Assembly (NCBI GenBank): GCA_946540605.1
Contig: CAMNIU010000166.1
Span: forward strand, 1-32,914
From: an uncultured Treponema sp.
Lineage (GTDB): Bacteria > Spirochaetota > Spirochaetia > Treponematales > Treponemataceae
Reading direction: 5' to 3'
Length of the DNA: 32,914 nt
Shown here one piece after another: positions 8,733-17,452 of this stretch; within the stretch, counting starts at the first letter, position 1, and each line of letters begins with the position of its first letter. A model generated the notes under the pieces. That model had not been told where the DNA came from. It did not search any database and saw only the letters and a list, made by a program, of their open reading frames with translations. Position numbers and translations under genes: made by a program.

Positions 8733-9332
8733 ATGGAAATATTAAAATCATACATCAACTACGAAGAAACAATCAAAGGCTCACGCTTCCTCTCCGAGCT
8801 CTTTCCCTGCGACACACAAGCCGCAGCCCGTGAACTTGTAAAATCACAGAAAGCAAAATATGCCGACGCAACCCACGTAGTGCACGCCTTTGTAATCGGC
8901 CCTGGTGCCGAAGTAATGGGAATGAGCGACGACGGTGAACCAAGTGGAACTGCCGGCCGCCCTGCCCTGGATGTTCTTCGTGGACGCAGCTGTACTAATA
9001 CCGTTCTCACAATCACCCGCTGGTTCGGTGGAACACTGTTAGGTACGGGCGGGCTTGTAAAAGCTTACGGTAACGGTGCTAAAGGAGTTCTTGCAGCGGC
9101 AGACGAGGCCGAACTTTTTGAAGAACTTGTTGCAAAAAAATCCTTCACTTTTACAACAGACTATTCACTCTATAAACTCATCAAAAACAATATGGAACTC
9201 TTCCACATTTCAAATCTTTCAGAAGATTTTGGTACTGAAATCTCTATCACAGGCGAAATTCATGAAAGTGAGTATCAGGTCTTTATAAGTAAACTCCTTG
9301 ATATCTCGAACGGAAAAATTCTAGTACACTAG
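8733..9332 (+). CDS. YigZ/IMPACT family protein (UPF0029)
   Basis: KGSRFLSELFPCDT, ATHVVHAFVIG, SDDGEPSGTAGRPALDVL, TRWFGGTLLGTGGLVKAYG. Confidence 0.92.
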   Translation: MEILKSYINYEETIKGSRFLSELFPCDTQAAARELVKSQKAKYADATHVVHAFVIGPGAEVMGMSDDGEPSGTAGRPALDVLRGRSCTNTVLTITRWFGGTLLGTGGLVKAYGNGAKGVLAAADEAELFEELVAKKSFTFTTDYSLYKLIKNNMELFHISNLSEDFGTEISITGEIHESEYQVFISKLLDISNGKILVH

Positions 9333-9347
9333 TTCCTAGAGGAACTA
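9330..9347 (+). promoter_or_regulatory. Hairpin spanning the yigZ stop codon and the xylanase SD
   Basis: TAGTTCCT-AG-AGGAACTA; TAG is the yigZ stop, AGAGGAA is the SD for ATG 9350. Confidence 0.6.
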
Positions 9348-9349
9348 AA

Positions 9350-10684
9350 ATGAAAAAACTATTAACCTTAACCGTAATTGCAATTATAGCTTTTACACTT
9401 TTCTCATGCACAGGAAAATCTAAGAACTCCACAGCCGCACAGACTGAAACAAAAAATCAGGAAGAAACTGTGATGAAACCTGCTGCAACAGAATCAAACG
9501 GAATGGCTGCAAAATTTATGAAATCTGCAGAAAAAGCAAAAGAGGAAGCTAAAGCTCAGGCTGCCGAAATCGAAGGTTTTGAACAGAAAGAACCTCTTTG
9601 TGAATCAGCTGCCCGACACGGATTTAAGCTTGGCACAGTAATCAATCCTCAGAATCTTGACAGAAAAGTTTATACCGACATGGTAAAAGCTGATTTCAAC
9701 AGCATCACTGCTGCAAACGAATTTAAGGCATATTCACTGCTTTCTATGTCATTAAGTCAGAAAAGCGAAACTGGCATGCCTGTAATGAACTACTATAGAG
9801 CAGACAGCATTGCAGAGTTTGCCAAGGCTAACGGAATTGGAATCCGCGGTCACGTTCTTGTATGGGATGCTTACATGCCAGACTGGTTCTTCAGAGAAAA
9901 CTATAGATATGACACAGAACTTGTTTCTTCTGACGTTATGAAAAAACGCCTTCAGCATTATATTGAAGATGTAATTACACACTTTGAAACAAAATATCCT
10001 GGTGTAGTATACTGCTGGGATGTAGTAAATGAAGCTGTTGGAGATGGCGCAAATGAGTTTAAGGAAGGTGATGAACGCCATGTCCGCACAATTCGCGGTG
10101 GTACTACAAACTATTTCTATGATGTAATCGGACCAGATTATGTTGAACTTTCTTTCAAATATGCACGCGAAACTGTAAAAAAACTTAACGCAAATATTAA
10201 GCTATTTTACAATGATTACAGCACCTTCTATTCTCCAAAACGAGAAGCAATCGGTAAACTTATTGAAAGCATCAACAAAAATGAAAAACTCTGTGACGGA
10301 GTTGGAATGCAAGGCTATGTCGGTGGTTATGGACAGCAATCCGGCTGTATGAGTGCAAATGACATCAACCTCTTTAAAAATGCAATTGTATTTTACAGCA
10401 ATCTGGGACTCGAAGTTCACGTTACCGAACTCGCCCTCCGCAACTACGACAAGACAAAAGGTGTTCAGCATGCCAGCTACTATGAAAAGTTTTTCCAAAT
10501 GTTAGCTTCAGTAGCTGATGAATACAAAACTCTCACCTGCGTAGCAATCTGGGGAATCTGCGATAATCCATCTCTTACAAAGGATGATTACAGTTATAAA
10601 ATGAATGGACCATATTGCGGAATGTACAACTACGACTGTTCAAAGAAACCAGAATTTTTTATGGTAGCAAAGGCTTTAGAATAA
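9350..10684 (+). CDS. Endo-1,4-beta-xylanase, GH10, predicted lipoprotein
   Basis: Lipobox FTLFSC; GHVLVWDAYMPDWFF; WDVVNEAV (acid/base Glu); VHVTELALR (nucleophile Glu); AIWGICDNPSL. Confidence 0.93.
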   Translation: MKKLLTLTVIAIIAFTLFSCTGKSKNSTAAQTETKNQEETVMKPAATESNGMAAKFMKSAEKAKEEAKAQAAEIEGFEQKEPLCESAARHGFKLGTVINPQNLDRKVYTDMVKADFNSITAANEFKAYSLLSMSLSQKSETGMPVMNYYRADSIAEFAKANGIGIRGHVLVWDAYMPDWFFRENYRYDTELVSSDVMKKRLQHYIEDVITHFETKYPGVVYCWDVVNEAVGDGANEFKEGDERHVRTIRGGTTNYFYDVIGPDYVELSFKYARETVKKLNANIKLFYNDYSTFYSPKREAIGKLIESINKNEKLCDGVGMQGYVGGYGQQSGCMSANDINLFKNAIVFYSNLGLEVHVTELALRNYDKTKGVQHASYYEKFFQMLASVADEYKTLTCVAIWGICDNPSLTKDDYSYKMNGPYCGMYNYDCSKKPEFFMVAKALE

Positions 10685-10707
10685 AAAAAATAAACGCATA
10701 AAAAAAA

Positions 10708-10739
10708 GGCTGCGAACATTTAAGTTTGCAGCCTTTTTT
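10708..10739 (+). terminator. Xylanase terminator (bidirectional with flanking A-run)
   Basis: GGCTGCGAAC / GTTTGCAGCC stem followed by T-run. Confidence 0.85.
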
Positions 10740-10767
10740 ATGGTTGTTTTATAACCTTGAAATCTTT

Positions 10768-12786
10768 TTACTTATATAGATCTGCAGTGCCAGTTCTAAT
10801 AGCTTCAACTTTTGCATCATGATTACGCTCTTTCGATTCAGGATATTCCCACTGCTCATCTATCGAATCAAATAACGGGTCATAGTTAGCAGCTTCTTCA
10901 AACACTGTAGTTTTTAATGCTTTTGTATAATCAGAATAACCTGCAATAGCTGTCTTCTTACCGTATACTTTATCATTAAATAAATCCAGAAGCAGTTTCA
11001 TATCGTCTTCGGTAACAGCGTGTCCATTATTATGAAAGTAGCAGTATATATGATCCCCTAATCCCAGCCAATCATAAATAGATTCTGCTGCGCGGAATGT
11101 AAGATACATAGATGGTGCATTTACCCAGTCATCTGTCTGACTAGCTGCTCCTAAAATTACAAAATATCGGTCAGGATCTGCATTTATTGCAGCCAGCATA
11201 TACTGGTCAAGGTCAAATTCTTCCGGACTCTTGAAAGATCGGAATTTATCGTTAAACCAGCCTCCCTCAGAATCTGAAGTGAGACTTCCTAACGGTTCAT
11301 TTGCTGTCCATACATAAGTAGAATCTGCACCTACAGAAGAAAGATCGTATGTCATATCTTCTGAAAAATATCTGTAAGAAGCCATTCCGCCAGCTCCGGA
11401 ACATCCAGGAGCAACCATTTTTATGCGGCGTTCATAAGTTCCACAGACAGCAGCAGCTTTTCCATAGCGGGAAACTCCGGTTACTATAGAGTTTTCTTTA
11501 TTAATTCCAAGTTCTTCTGCTGCCCCATTATAAAGTGCATCAATAATCTTAGAAAGTCCCCAGCTCCAGGCCATAAGCTCTCCAGTCTGGCTTTCAGAAT
11601 CTGCATTATATGGGTAAAGCTCATAGAACTTTCCGGTATGCTTTATATCATCTGCAGCAATATCTGTAATTCCTCCCCATTCAAAGGTCATTCCATTATA
11701 AGTAACTGGTTGGCCTGCAAAATAAATAAATGCATATCCATTTTCCAGAGCAACGTCTTCTGAAACCCCACTTGAAACACCCAATACAAAAGGCCAGCCC
11801 TTATCGTCTGGAAGTGAAAGAGTTTCAGAATCAGGCAGTCTTACCTTTGCATGTGGAAGATCAACGGATTTACCATTTGAAGTCACTTTGATGTTAAGGA
11901 ATTTTTCATTTGCATTGTCTGTATCTTCAATTGTATATTCGACATCTTCACCACTACGCCACATTCCATACATTTCTGTCTGATAATCCCTATAAAGTTC
12001 TTCGGCACGTTCTGTCCACTGATCTTTTGTCTGAACGATTGAACCATCGTTAAATTTATATGGATCTGGATAGGAATTAATTTCCCACTTTGCAAACAAA
12101 GTCATGTCTTCTGTAATTTCTGCAGAAGGATTGAACTGTGTGGTGTATTCAGCATCTGTATACCAGCCTTTGAACTTTCTGCCTGCCTTTTTCGGTTCTG
12201 GCGGATTTGCAGTATCTCCTTTTTTAATTTTCAAATCAGCAAGTTTTTGTCCACCAAGAGTATTAAGTTCTACTGTTTGAAGTATACGCCAATGAGCTTT
12301 CAATTTTATTTCCTCATAGATTTCTGTTTCAAAATTAAATAGGTCTTCTGTTTCTCCAATAAACCATCCGTCAAATCCATAGCCTTCTTTTTTAGGACTT
12401 TTTACTGCAGAAACCTTTGTTCCCTCATAAATTTTTTGAAAAGGAACTTCTGAACCTCCATCTGTATCAAATGTAATGGTAATAAACTTACCCCATTTCG
12501 CCTTTAAGGTAATATCTTCATAAACTTTTGTAGAAAAATCAAAGTCTTTTCCATTGAGAGTCCAGCCCGTAAAGCCAAAACCTTCTTTTGTCGGGTTACT
12601 TACCCTGGAAACAGTTTTACCTGAATGAATTATTTGTGTTGCAACTTTTGAACTTCCGTCACTATCAAATGTTACCGTACACAATGTAATATCTGATTGA
12701 ATATGACACGAGATTAAGAAAGTTCCGGTTAGCAATACCAGAAATGCCAGTACCGATTTTATTTTTTTTGAAAAATGCATTTTCAT
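10768..12786 (-). CDS. InlB B-repeat (Listeria-Bacteroides repeat) protein fused to CE15 glucuronoyl esterase-like domain; lipoprotein; start at MKMHFSKK
   Basis: Three repeats of the type VTFDSDGSS..GWTLNG..ITLKAKW; esterase part with VTGVSRYGKAAAVCG nucleophile elbow and HNNGHAVTEDD; lipobox LISC; SD tttggaggtttttg directly before ATG at 12786 (ORF track starts further upstream at 12828). Confidence 0.82.
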   Translation of the reverse strand: MKMHFSKKIKSVLAFLVLLTGTFLISCHIQSDITLCTVTFDSDGSSKVATQIIHSGKTVSRVSNPTKEGFGFTGWTLNGKDFDFSTKVYEDITLKAKWGKFITITFDTDGGSEVPFQKIYEGTKVSAVKSPKKEGYGFDGWFIGETEDLFNFETEIYEEIKLKAHWRILQTVELNTLGGQKLADLKIKKGDTANPPEPKKAGRKFKGWYTDAEYTTQFNPSAEITEDMTLFAKWEINSYPDPYKFNDGSIVQTKDQWTERAEELYRDYQTEMYGMWRSGEDVEYTIEDTDNANEKFLNIKVTSNGKSVDLPHAKVRLPDSETLSLPDDKGWPFVLGVSSGVSEDVALENGYAFIYFAGQPVTYNGMTFEWGGITDIAADDIKHTGKFYELYPYNADSESQTGELMAWSWGLSKIIDALYNGAAEELGINKENSIVTGVSRYGKAAAVCGTYERRIKMVAPGCSGAGGMASYRYFSEDMTYDLSSVGADSTYVWTANEPLGSLTSDSEGGWFNDKFRSFKSPEEFDLDQYMLAAINADPDRYFVILGAASQTDDWVNAPSMYLTFRAAESIYDWLGLGDHIYCYFHNNGHAVTEDDMKLLLDLFNDKVYGKKTAIAGYSDYTKALKTTVFEEAANYDPLFDSIDEQWEYPESKERNHDAKVEAIRTGTADLYK

Positions 12787-13111
12787 CAAAAACCTCCAAA
12801 TTCTTATTAAAAAAGATTTATCGTCCATAAAATTTTATGGACTCACACTGAAGAAAGGATTGGGTTTTTGAAAGAAAAGATATTTTTGTTTATCTTAATT
12901 TTTGCATAAAATTCAAATAAAAAAATAGGAGATAATTCTTATGATTTTTTTATAAGAAACTTTTCTTTTTTATTCAGTTTTTTTTTCTTTTTAAAACGTT
13001 TAATGAGAAAGATTCCCTATTCAATTCTACTAAAACACTTGTATTCTAGTATTGAAGAAAGAAAGTGTTTTGAAAAAAGATATTTAATATAGCAAAAAGA
13101 AGGAAAACAAA

Positions 13112-13702
13112 ATGAAAAAAAACTCGGTTATATTATTATCTTTAACGGTATTATGTTGTTTTATGTTCTCAGGCTGTATTTATGATGAACCACCTTCAGA
13201 AAGCAGACCTGATGCAGAAATTTCACAAATACTTCCTGATCCAGAAATCCGTCCAAAAACAGGATTCATTATTGCAACAAGTGCTGGTAGTGTAGAAGGA
13301 ACTGTTTCAGATGATGGTTCTCAAGTAAACGCAGTTCTAACTCAAGGTTCTGATGCAGGTCTTGTTCTGTATTTATACGAAGACAAATCCTTTGCTCCAG
13401 AAAACTCAATTGTATCTTATGAATATTTCTGGGAAGTAAAAAAATGGGCAGACAATTCTCCAAATCCTAAACTTATGGTACGTTATGGAGATGCTTCTTC
13501 TTCATGGAAAAACTACGATCCTTCATATAGTGAAAAAACTAATTACGAAGACTGCTCTTCTAAGTCTGGCAAAAAGACAGCTTCAATAACCTTAAAATCA
13601 CAAGCAAACGCAATTGTTTTTGCAACAAATGGATATCAATGGGCAGGAGACTCCGGCGATACTGTAGAAATTACTGTTACAAAAATCAGCGTAAAAGAAT
13701 AA
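13112..13702 (+). CDS. Small lipoprotein of unknown function, predicted beta-rich extracellular domain
   Basis: Signal peptide with lipobox MFSGC; SD agaagga upstream; open throughout. Confidence 0.75.
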   Translation: MKKNSVILLSLTVLCCFMFSGCIYDEPPSESRPDAEISQILPDPEIRPKTGFIIATSAGSVEGTVSDDGSQVNAVLTQGSDAGLVLYLYEDKSFAPENSIVSYEYFWEVKKWADNSPNPKLMVRYGDASSSWKNYDPSYSEKTNYEDCSSKSGKKTASITLKSQANAIVFATNGYQWAGDSGDTVEITVTKISVKE

Positions 13703-14362
13703 TTATAAAACAGTTTTCAGCCCATCGAGCGAATCAAAAATGTTACAGCACATTTTCCTGATTTCTTCGGTGGGTTGAACTTTATCTATTACCATAACAG
13801 GTTTAAGACCTGCAGCATATGCACTACGGATTCCATTCAAACTGTCTTCAACTGCAGCACAATCTTCAGGATTCATTCCAATTGACTTGCAGGCCATAAG
13901 ATAGATTTCCGGATTTGGTTTACTGTGTTCTACCATTTCGCCGGTTGTTCGGGTCTCAAAGAAATCAATTACGCCTGCCGCCCTTAACTGGCGTTCTACA
14001 GTTGGACCCCGCGTAGAAGATGCCAGTGCCAGACGATATCGAGGCTTAAGATATTCAAGGATTTCTTTTGCATAAGGCAAAAGTGGAATGCCATCTTTTT
14101 CTTCTATCTCATGAAAGAGTTCTGAGGTGCGTTCAAGAAATGCTTCGCTGTCAAAATCAGAACCATAATATTTTTTTAAGGTTTGAATTGTATCATTTTT
14201 ATTTGAGCCGCGGCAGGCATTTAAGATTTCGTCATTTACAGAAAGACCTTTTTCTTCAGCCGCCTTTCTCCAGGTTATATCAGAAATTGATTCGGAATCG
14301 AGAATTACCCCGTCCATATCAAAAATAATTGCTTTTATATTTTTCATCTTGTTGTTGCTCAT
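13703..14362 (-). CDS. HAD-superfamily hydrolase, beta-phosphoglucomutase-like
   Basis: IIFDMDGVILDSE, LASSTRGPTVERQL, KPNPEIYLMACKSIGMNPEDCAAVEDSLNGIRSAYAAG. Confidence 0.92.
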   Translation of the reverse strand: MSNNKMKNIKAIIFDMDGVILDSESISDITWRKAAEEKGLSVNDEILNACRGSNKNDTIQTLKKYYGSDFDSEAFLERTSELFHEIEEKDGIPLLPYAKEILEYLKPRYRLALASSTRGPTVERQLRAAGVIDFFETRTTGEMVEHSKPNPEIYLMACKSIGMNPEDCAAVEDSLNGIRSAYAAGLKPVMVIDKVQPTEEIRKMCCNIFDSLDGLKTVL

Positions 14363-14383
14363 GATGAGCAGATTTTATCACAA

Positions 14384-14412
14384 TAGAAAAATCCCCTCAA
14401 TAATGATATATT
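14384..14412 (+). promoter_or_regulatory. Promoter of the alpha/beta hydrolase: -35-like TAGAAA (14384-14389), 17-nt spacer, extended -10 TG(A)TATATT (14404-14412)
   Basis: -10 ends 6 nt before ATG 14419; no SD. Confidence 0.6.
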
Positions 14413-14418
14413 CAAGAT

Positions 14419-15297
14419 ATGAAGAAGATTTTTACAACTATTGCAGTTCTTGTGTTTTTTTCTATAACAGTCACAGCACAAGACGCAACTATATACCTAT
14501 GGCGCAATATTAAAGGAATGGAAAAGCAGCCTTCTGTAATGTTTATGCATAAGCCTTCTGAAACTGTGCAGAATACACGCTCTGCAGTAATCGTTTGTCC
14601 GGGCGGAAGCTATCATCATTTAGGCTTAAAAAGCGAAGGAAATACAACTGCTGCCTGGTTTGCAGAAAATGGAGTAACTGCCTTTGTTTTGAAATACCGT
14701 ACGGCAGAAAGCCTTTACCACCACCCAGCCATGCTTCAGGATATGCAGAGAGCAATTCAGCTTGTTCGTGAAAATGCAGATGAATGGGATATTGACCCGA
14801 ACAAAGTTGGAGTAATCGGATTTTCTGCAGGCGGACACCTTGTAACTATGGCTGGAGAATTCTGGCAGATACATGATGAACTTTCAAAGCTCGGTATTGA
14901 GTGTAACGTGTCGCTTCGTCCAGACTTTGTAATTCCAGTTTACCCGGTAGTTTCAATGCAGGATGATATTGCCCACCGATGGAGCCGCAACAGTCTGCTG
15001 GGAAAAGGCAAAAAAAATCAAACCCAGGAACGAAAAAATGAGTTCTCAATGGAATTAAACGTTCCTGCCGACATGCCTCCGACCTATGTGGTTGTCTGTG
15101 ATGACGACCCTGTTGTAATTCCGGAAAACTCATTACGTCTTTATGAAGCATTGCAGGCAGCAAATATTCCAAGCCGCCTCGCCCGCTACGAATGGGGTGG
15201 CCACGGCTTTGGAATGAAAGACAACGCGTTTATGAAAGAATTCCACTGGAATGAAGAACTGCGTGAGTGGTTAGTGGAGCTTGGATTTATGGAGTAG
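14419..15297 (+). CDS. Alpha/beta hydrolase, acetyl-xylan/feruloyl esterase-like (secreted)
   Basis: Signal peptide MKKIFTTIAVLVFFSITVTA; IVCPGGSYHHLGLKSEG oxyanion motif; VIGFSAGGHL nucleophile elbow; WGGHGFGM catalytic His. Confidence 0.87.
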   Translation: MKKIFTTIAVLVFFSITVTAQDATIYLWRNIKGMEKQPSVMFMHKPSETVQNTRSAVIVCPGGSYHHLGLKSEGNTTAAWFAENGVTAFVLKYRTAESLYHHPAMLQDMQRAIQLVRENADEWDIDPNKVGVIGFSAGGHLVTMAGEFWQIHDELSKLGIECNVSLRPDFVIPVYPVVSMQDDIAHRWSRNSLLGKGKKNQTQERKNEFSMELNVPADMPPTYVVVCDDDPVVIPENSLRLYEALQAANIPSRLARYEWGGHGFGMKDNAFMKEFHWNEELREWLVELGFME

Positions 15298-15325
15298 TTA
15301 ATCATTTATAGCGACGATTTGATTA

Positions 15326-16954
15326 TTAACAAATCAATTGTGAGACCATTCCAAAATCTCCCCACCTATCGTTATCTTCGCAATATGCAAGTATGTATCC
15401 AAGATTTATAGAATCCAGCTTCAGCTCACTTATTATATCAGCATCTGAAGGCTTATCCATACTTGTAAAATTTGAATAACACAAAAGCCAGTCTAAAATT
15501 ATCTGTTCATATTTTTCCCTATGTTTTTGTTTCTCTTCTTCTATTGCAGCTTTCAGTTTATTCGGTAATGCGTAAAGTGTTACATTTGCATCTATTTCAG
15601 ACTTTTCTTCTTTAATAAGCAATTTCTTCTTTAATGATATAAGATTTTGTGATAATTGCGAATCAGAAAGTCCAGAAATAGAAACCAAATGTTCCATTGA
15701 AACTGGTTTTTGAAAAAAAGAAAGAGAGACCAATGCAGAAAGACTAATATCACTTAATTCTTTAAATAATTCTCCAAAAAGAATTTTACTAGATTCAACA
15801 TGATAATCATATAAATCTGCATTTACTATTTGATCGCAAAAATAAAATAAATAACGCAACATTCTTCCTGGTGTTTTATTTCCATTTTCATAGGCAAGGT
15901 CTACAAGTTTAGCAAACCTAAAATCGGCAATATTGCGAAGCATCTCATTTCTCTGTTTGTATATTGCTGCAAGCCTTCTCCACTCCTCTAGCCGGTATTT
16001 TCTAACTACAACTTCCTGAAATAAATTACTTATATATTCATAGTTATTCATACGAATATTACTTGTTATTATAACAATATTTTTCTTAGCAACATTATTT
16101 TCAATAAATCCAATTACATTTCTTTTATCAACCTCAGAAAAATTGTCGAAACCATTAATATATAGAATAAAGTTAATATTGTTTGAAAGACATTCCTGAA
16201 CTTTTCGTTTCAACTCTGGAATATTGTTTTTTAGATTAGAATATCTATCATCTGAATAATAAACAGATAAAATTGTTTCAAGTAAATTGACATAGGACAT
16301 TTCATCTTTTTCACAATCCAGACAAAATTTATAATCAAAAATATCATTTGATAGTTCATTCACAACAAATTCACCATGAATTTTCTTTCCGCATCCTGAA
16401 TCGCCAGTCAAAAAAACAAATCGATTGTTCTGTATTACTTTATAAATATTTTCCTGAACATCTTGTAAAATCAACTCTCCTTTTCGTGAAATTAATTCGT
16501 AGTTGAGAGTATTTTCAATCGTTACCTTTTTATCGAGAATTTCATTAACCTCTCGTTTTACATTATGACTATGTGTTGTATCATTTTCTTTAAGAAACAA
16601 TTCCATCAAAGGTTTCAGACAAATACAATCTTCTTCATCTGTTACAAATTCAGCAAAAACCTCAGCAATCAATTTAGCTTCATTCCAAGAAAATGTATAC
16701 TCAGAATTAAAAGACTGTTTTCCTTTGTTATTTTCAATATTCTCCTTAAAGTGCTTATGCCCATAAATTTTTAACACTCGTTTTATAAGACTATCTAAAT
16801 CCTCAAGATTCTTGATCGACTCATTTATCAGTTCATTCTTCAACATCCTCAGTTTGGGAAATTTAAACACTTCTTTATATCCAAGTTTATGTAAACTTAT
16901 TATTTCCATAACTTGATTACGCAAAGACCGAAATGCATACTGTTTTTTATCCAT
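15326..16954 (-). CDS. STAND-like NTPase with winged helix; C-terminus ends at the expected start of a TPR-like sensor
   Basis: Walker A VFLTGDSGCGKK; Walker B-like NFILYINGFDNFSE; NIVIITSNIRM; winged-helix-like SFFQKPVSMEHLVSISGLSDSQLSQNLISLKKKLLI; SD gggagg before ATG. Confidence 0.65.
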   Translation of the reverse strand: MDKKQYAFRSLRNQVMEIISLHKLGYKEVFKFPKLRMLKNELINESIKNLEDLDSLIKRVLKIYGHKHFKENIENNKGKQSFNSEYTFSWNEAKLIAEVFAEFVTDEEDCICLKPLMELFLKENDTTHSHNVKREVNEILDKKVTIENTLNYELISRKGELILQDVQENIYKVIQNNRFVFLTGDSGCGKKIHGEFVVNELSNDIFDYKFCLDCEKDEMSYVNLLETILSVYYSDDRYSNLKNNIPELKRKVQECLSNNINFILYINGFDNFSEVDKRNVIGFIENNVAKKNIVIITSNIRMNNYEYISNLFQEVVVRKYRLEEWRRLAAIYKQRNEMLRNIADFRFAKLVDLAYENGNKTPGRMLRYLFYFCDQIVNADLYDYHVESSKILFGELFKELSDISLSALVSLSFFQKPVSMEHLVSISGLSDSQLSQNLISLKKKLLIKEEKSEIDANVTLYALPNKLKAAIEEEKQKHREKYEQIILDWLLCYSNFTSMDKPSDADIISELKLDSINLGYILAYCEDNDRWGDFGMVSQLIC

Positions 16955-17121
16955 AAAAGTTCCTCCCTTTTTTCAGGACATGATGATTGAACTACAGCAT
17001 AAAGTATTACATCTAACAAATGTTATCATATATAATAATTCATGCATCATCGTCGATTTTCAGCCAATTTTTTTTGCCTGAAACCATCAGAACATTGCGT
17101 ATTATACTAAGATGTAAAAAG

Positions 17122-17238
17122 CTAATTGATTTTAGAAGTGATGAGACATGCAGGACTGTATTGATATACATCAAAAGGATGATTAATTAAGCACACTGCA
17201 TCTTTACTTTCAAAATCTGATAAGACAACAATTTTCAT
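17122..17238 (-). CDS. Small ORF, 38 aa (MKIVVLSDFESKDAVCLINHPFDVYQYSPACLITSKIN)
   Basis: Near-consensus SD agggaggtattt immediately upstream of ATG at 17238; lies upstream of the STAND gene on the same strand. Confidence 0.5.
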   Translation of the reverse strand: MKIVVLSDFESKDAVCLINHPFDVYQYSPACLITSKIN

Positions 17239-17452
17239 AAATACCTCCCTGCTACACCATTGAAAAAAAATTTTAAATGCAGTGCATAATACAGAAAATA
17301 TTTTTCTATGTCTATATTTTTTTTGATTTTTTTTCATGTATAACTCGGGATAATTCTCCCCAAAATAGACGAACCCCTCCTCTTTATTATTAGTATAATT
17401 CGCACACAAACTGGAAAAGGCACCTTTAATCAATTCGAAGGAGGAATTTTAC

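Noticed and set aside
15319-15337. TTGATT-ATTAACA-AATCAA hairpin at the STAND gene end as a terminator
   Set aside because: Weak A/T stem with no T-run; not enough to call.
17122-17433. 103-aa version of the small ORF
   Set aside because: The upstream part has no SD and a Lys/Asn-rich translation expected of AT-rich non-coding DNA; the 38-aa start at 17238 has the strong SD.
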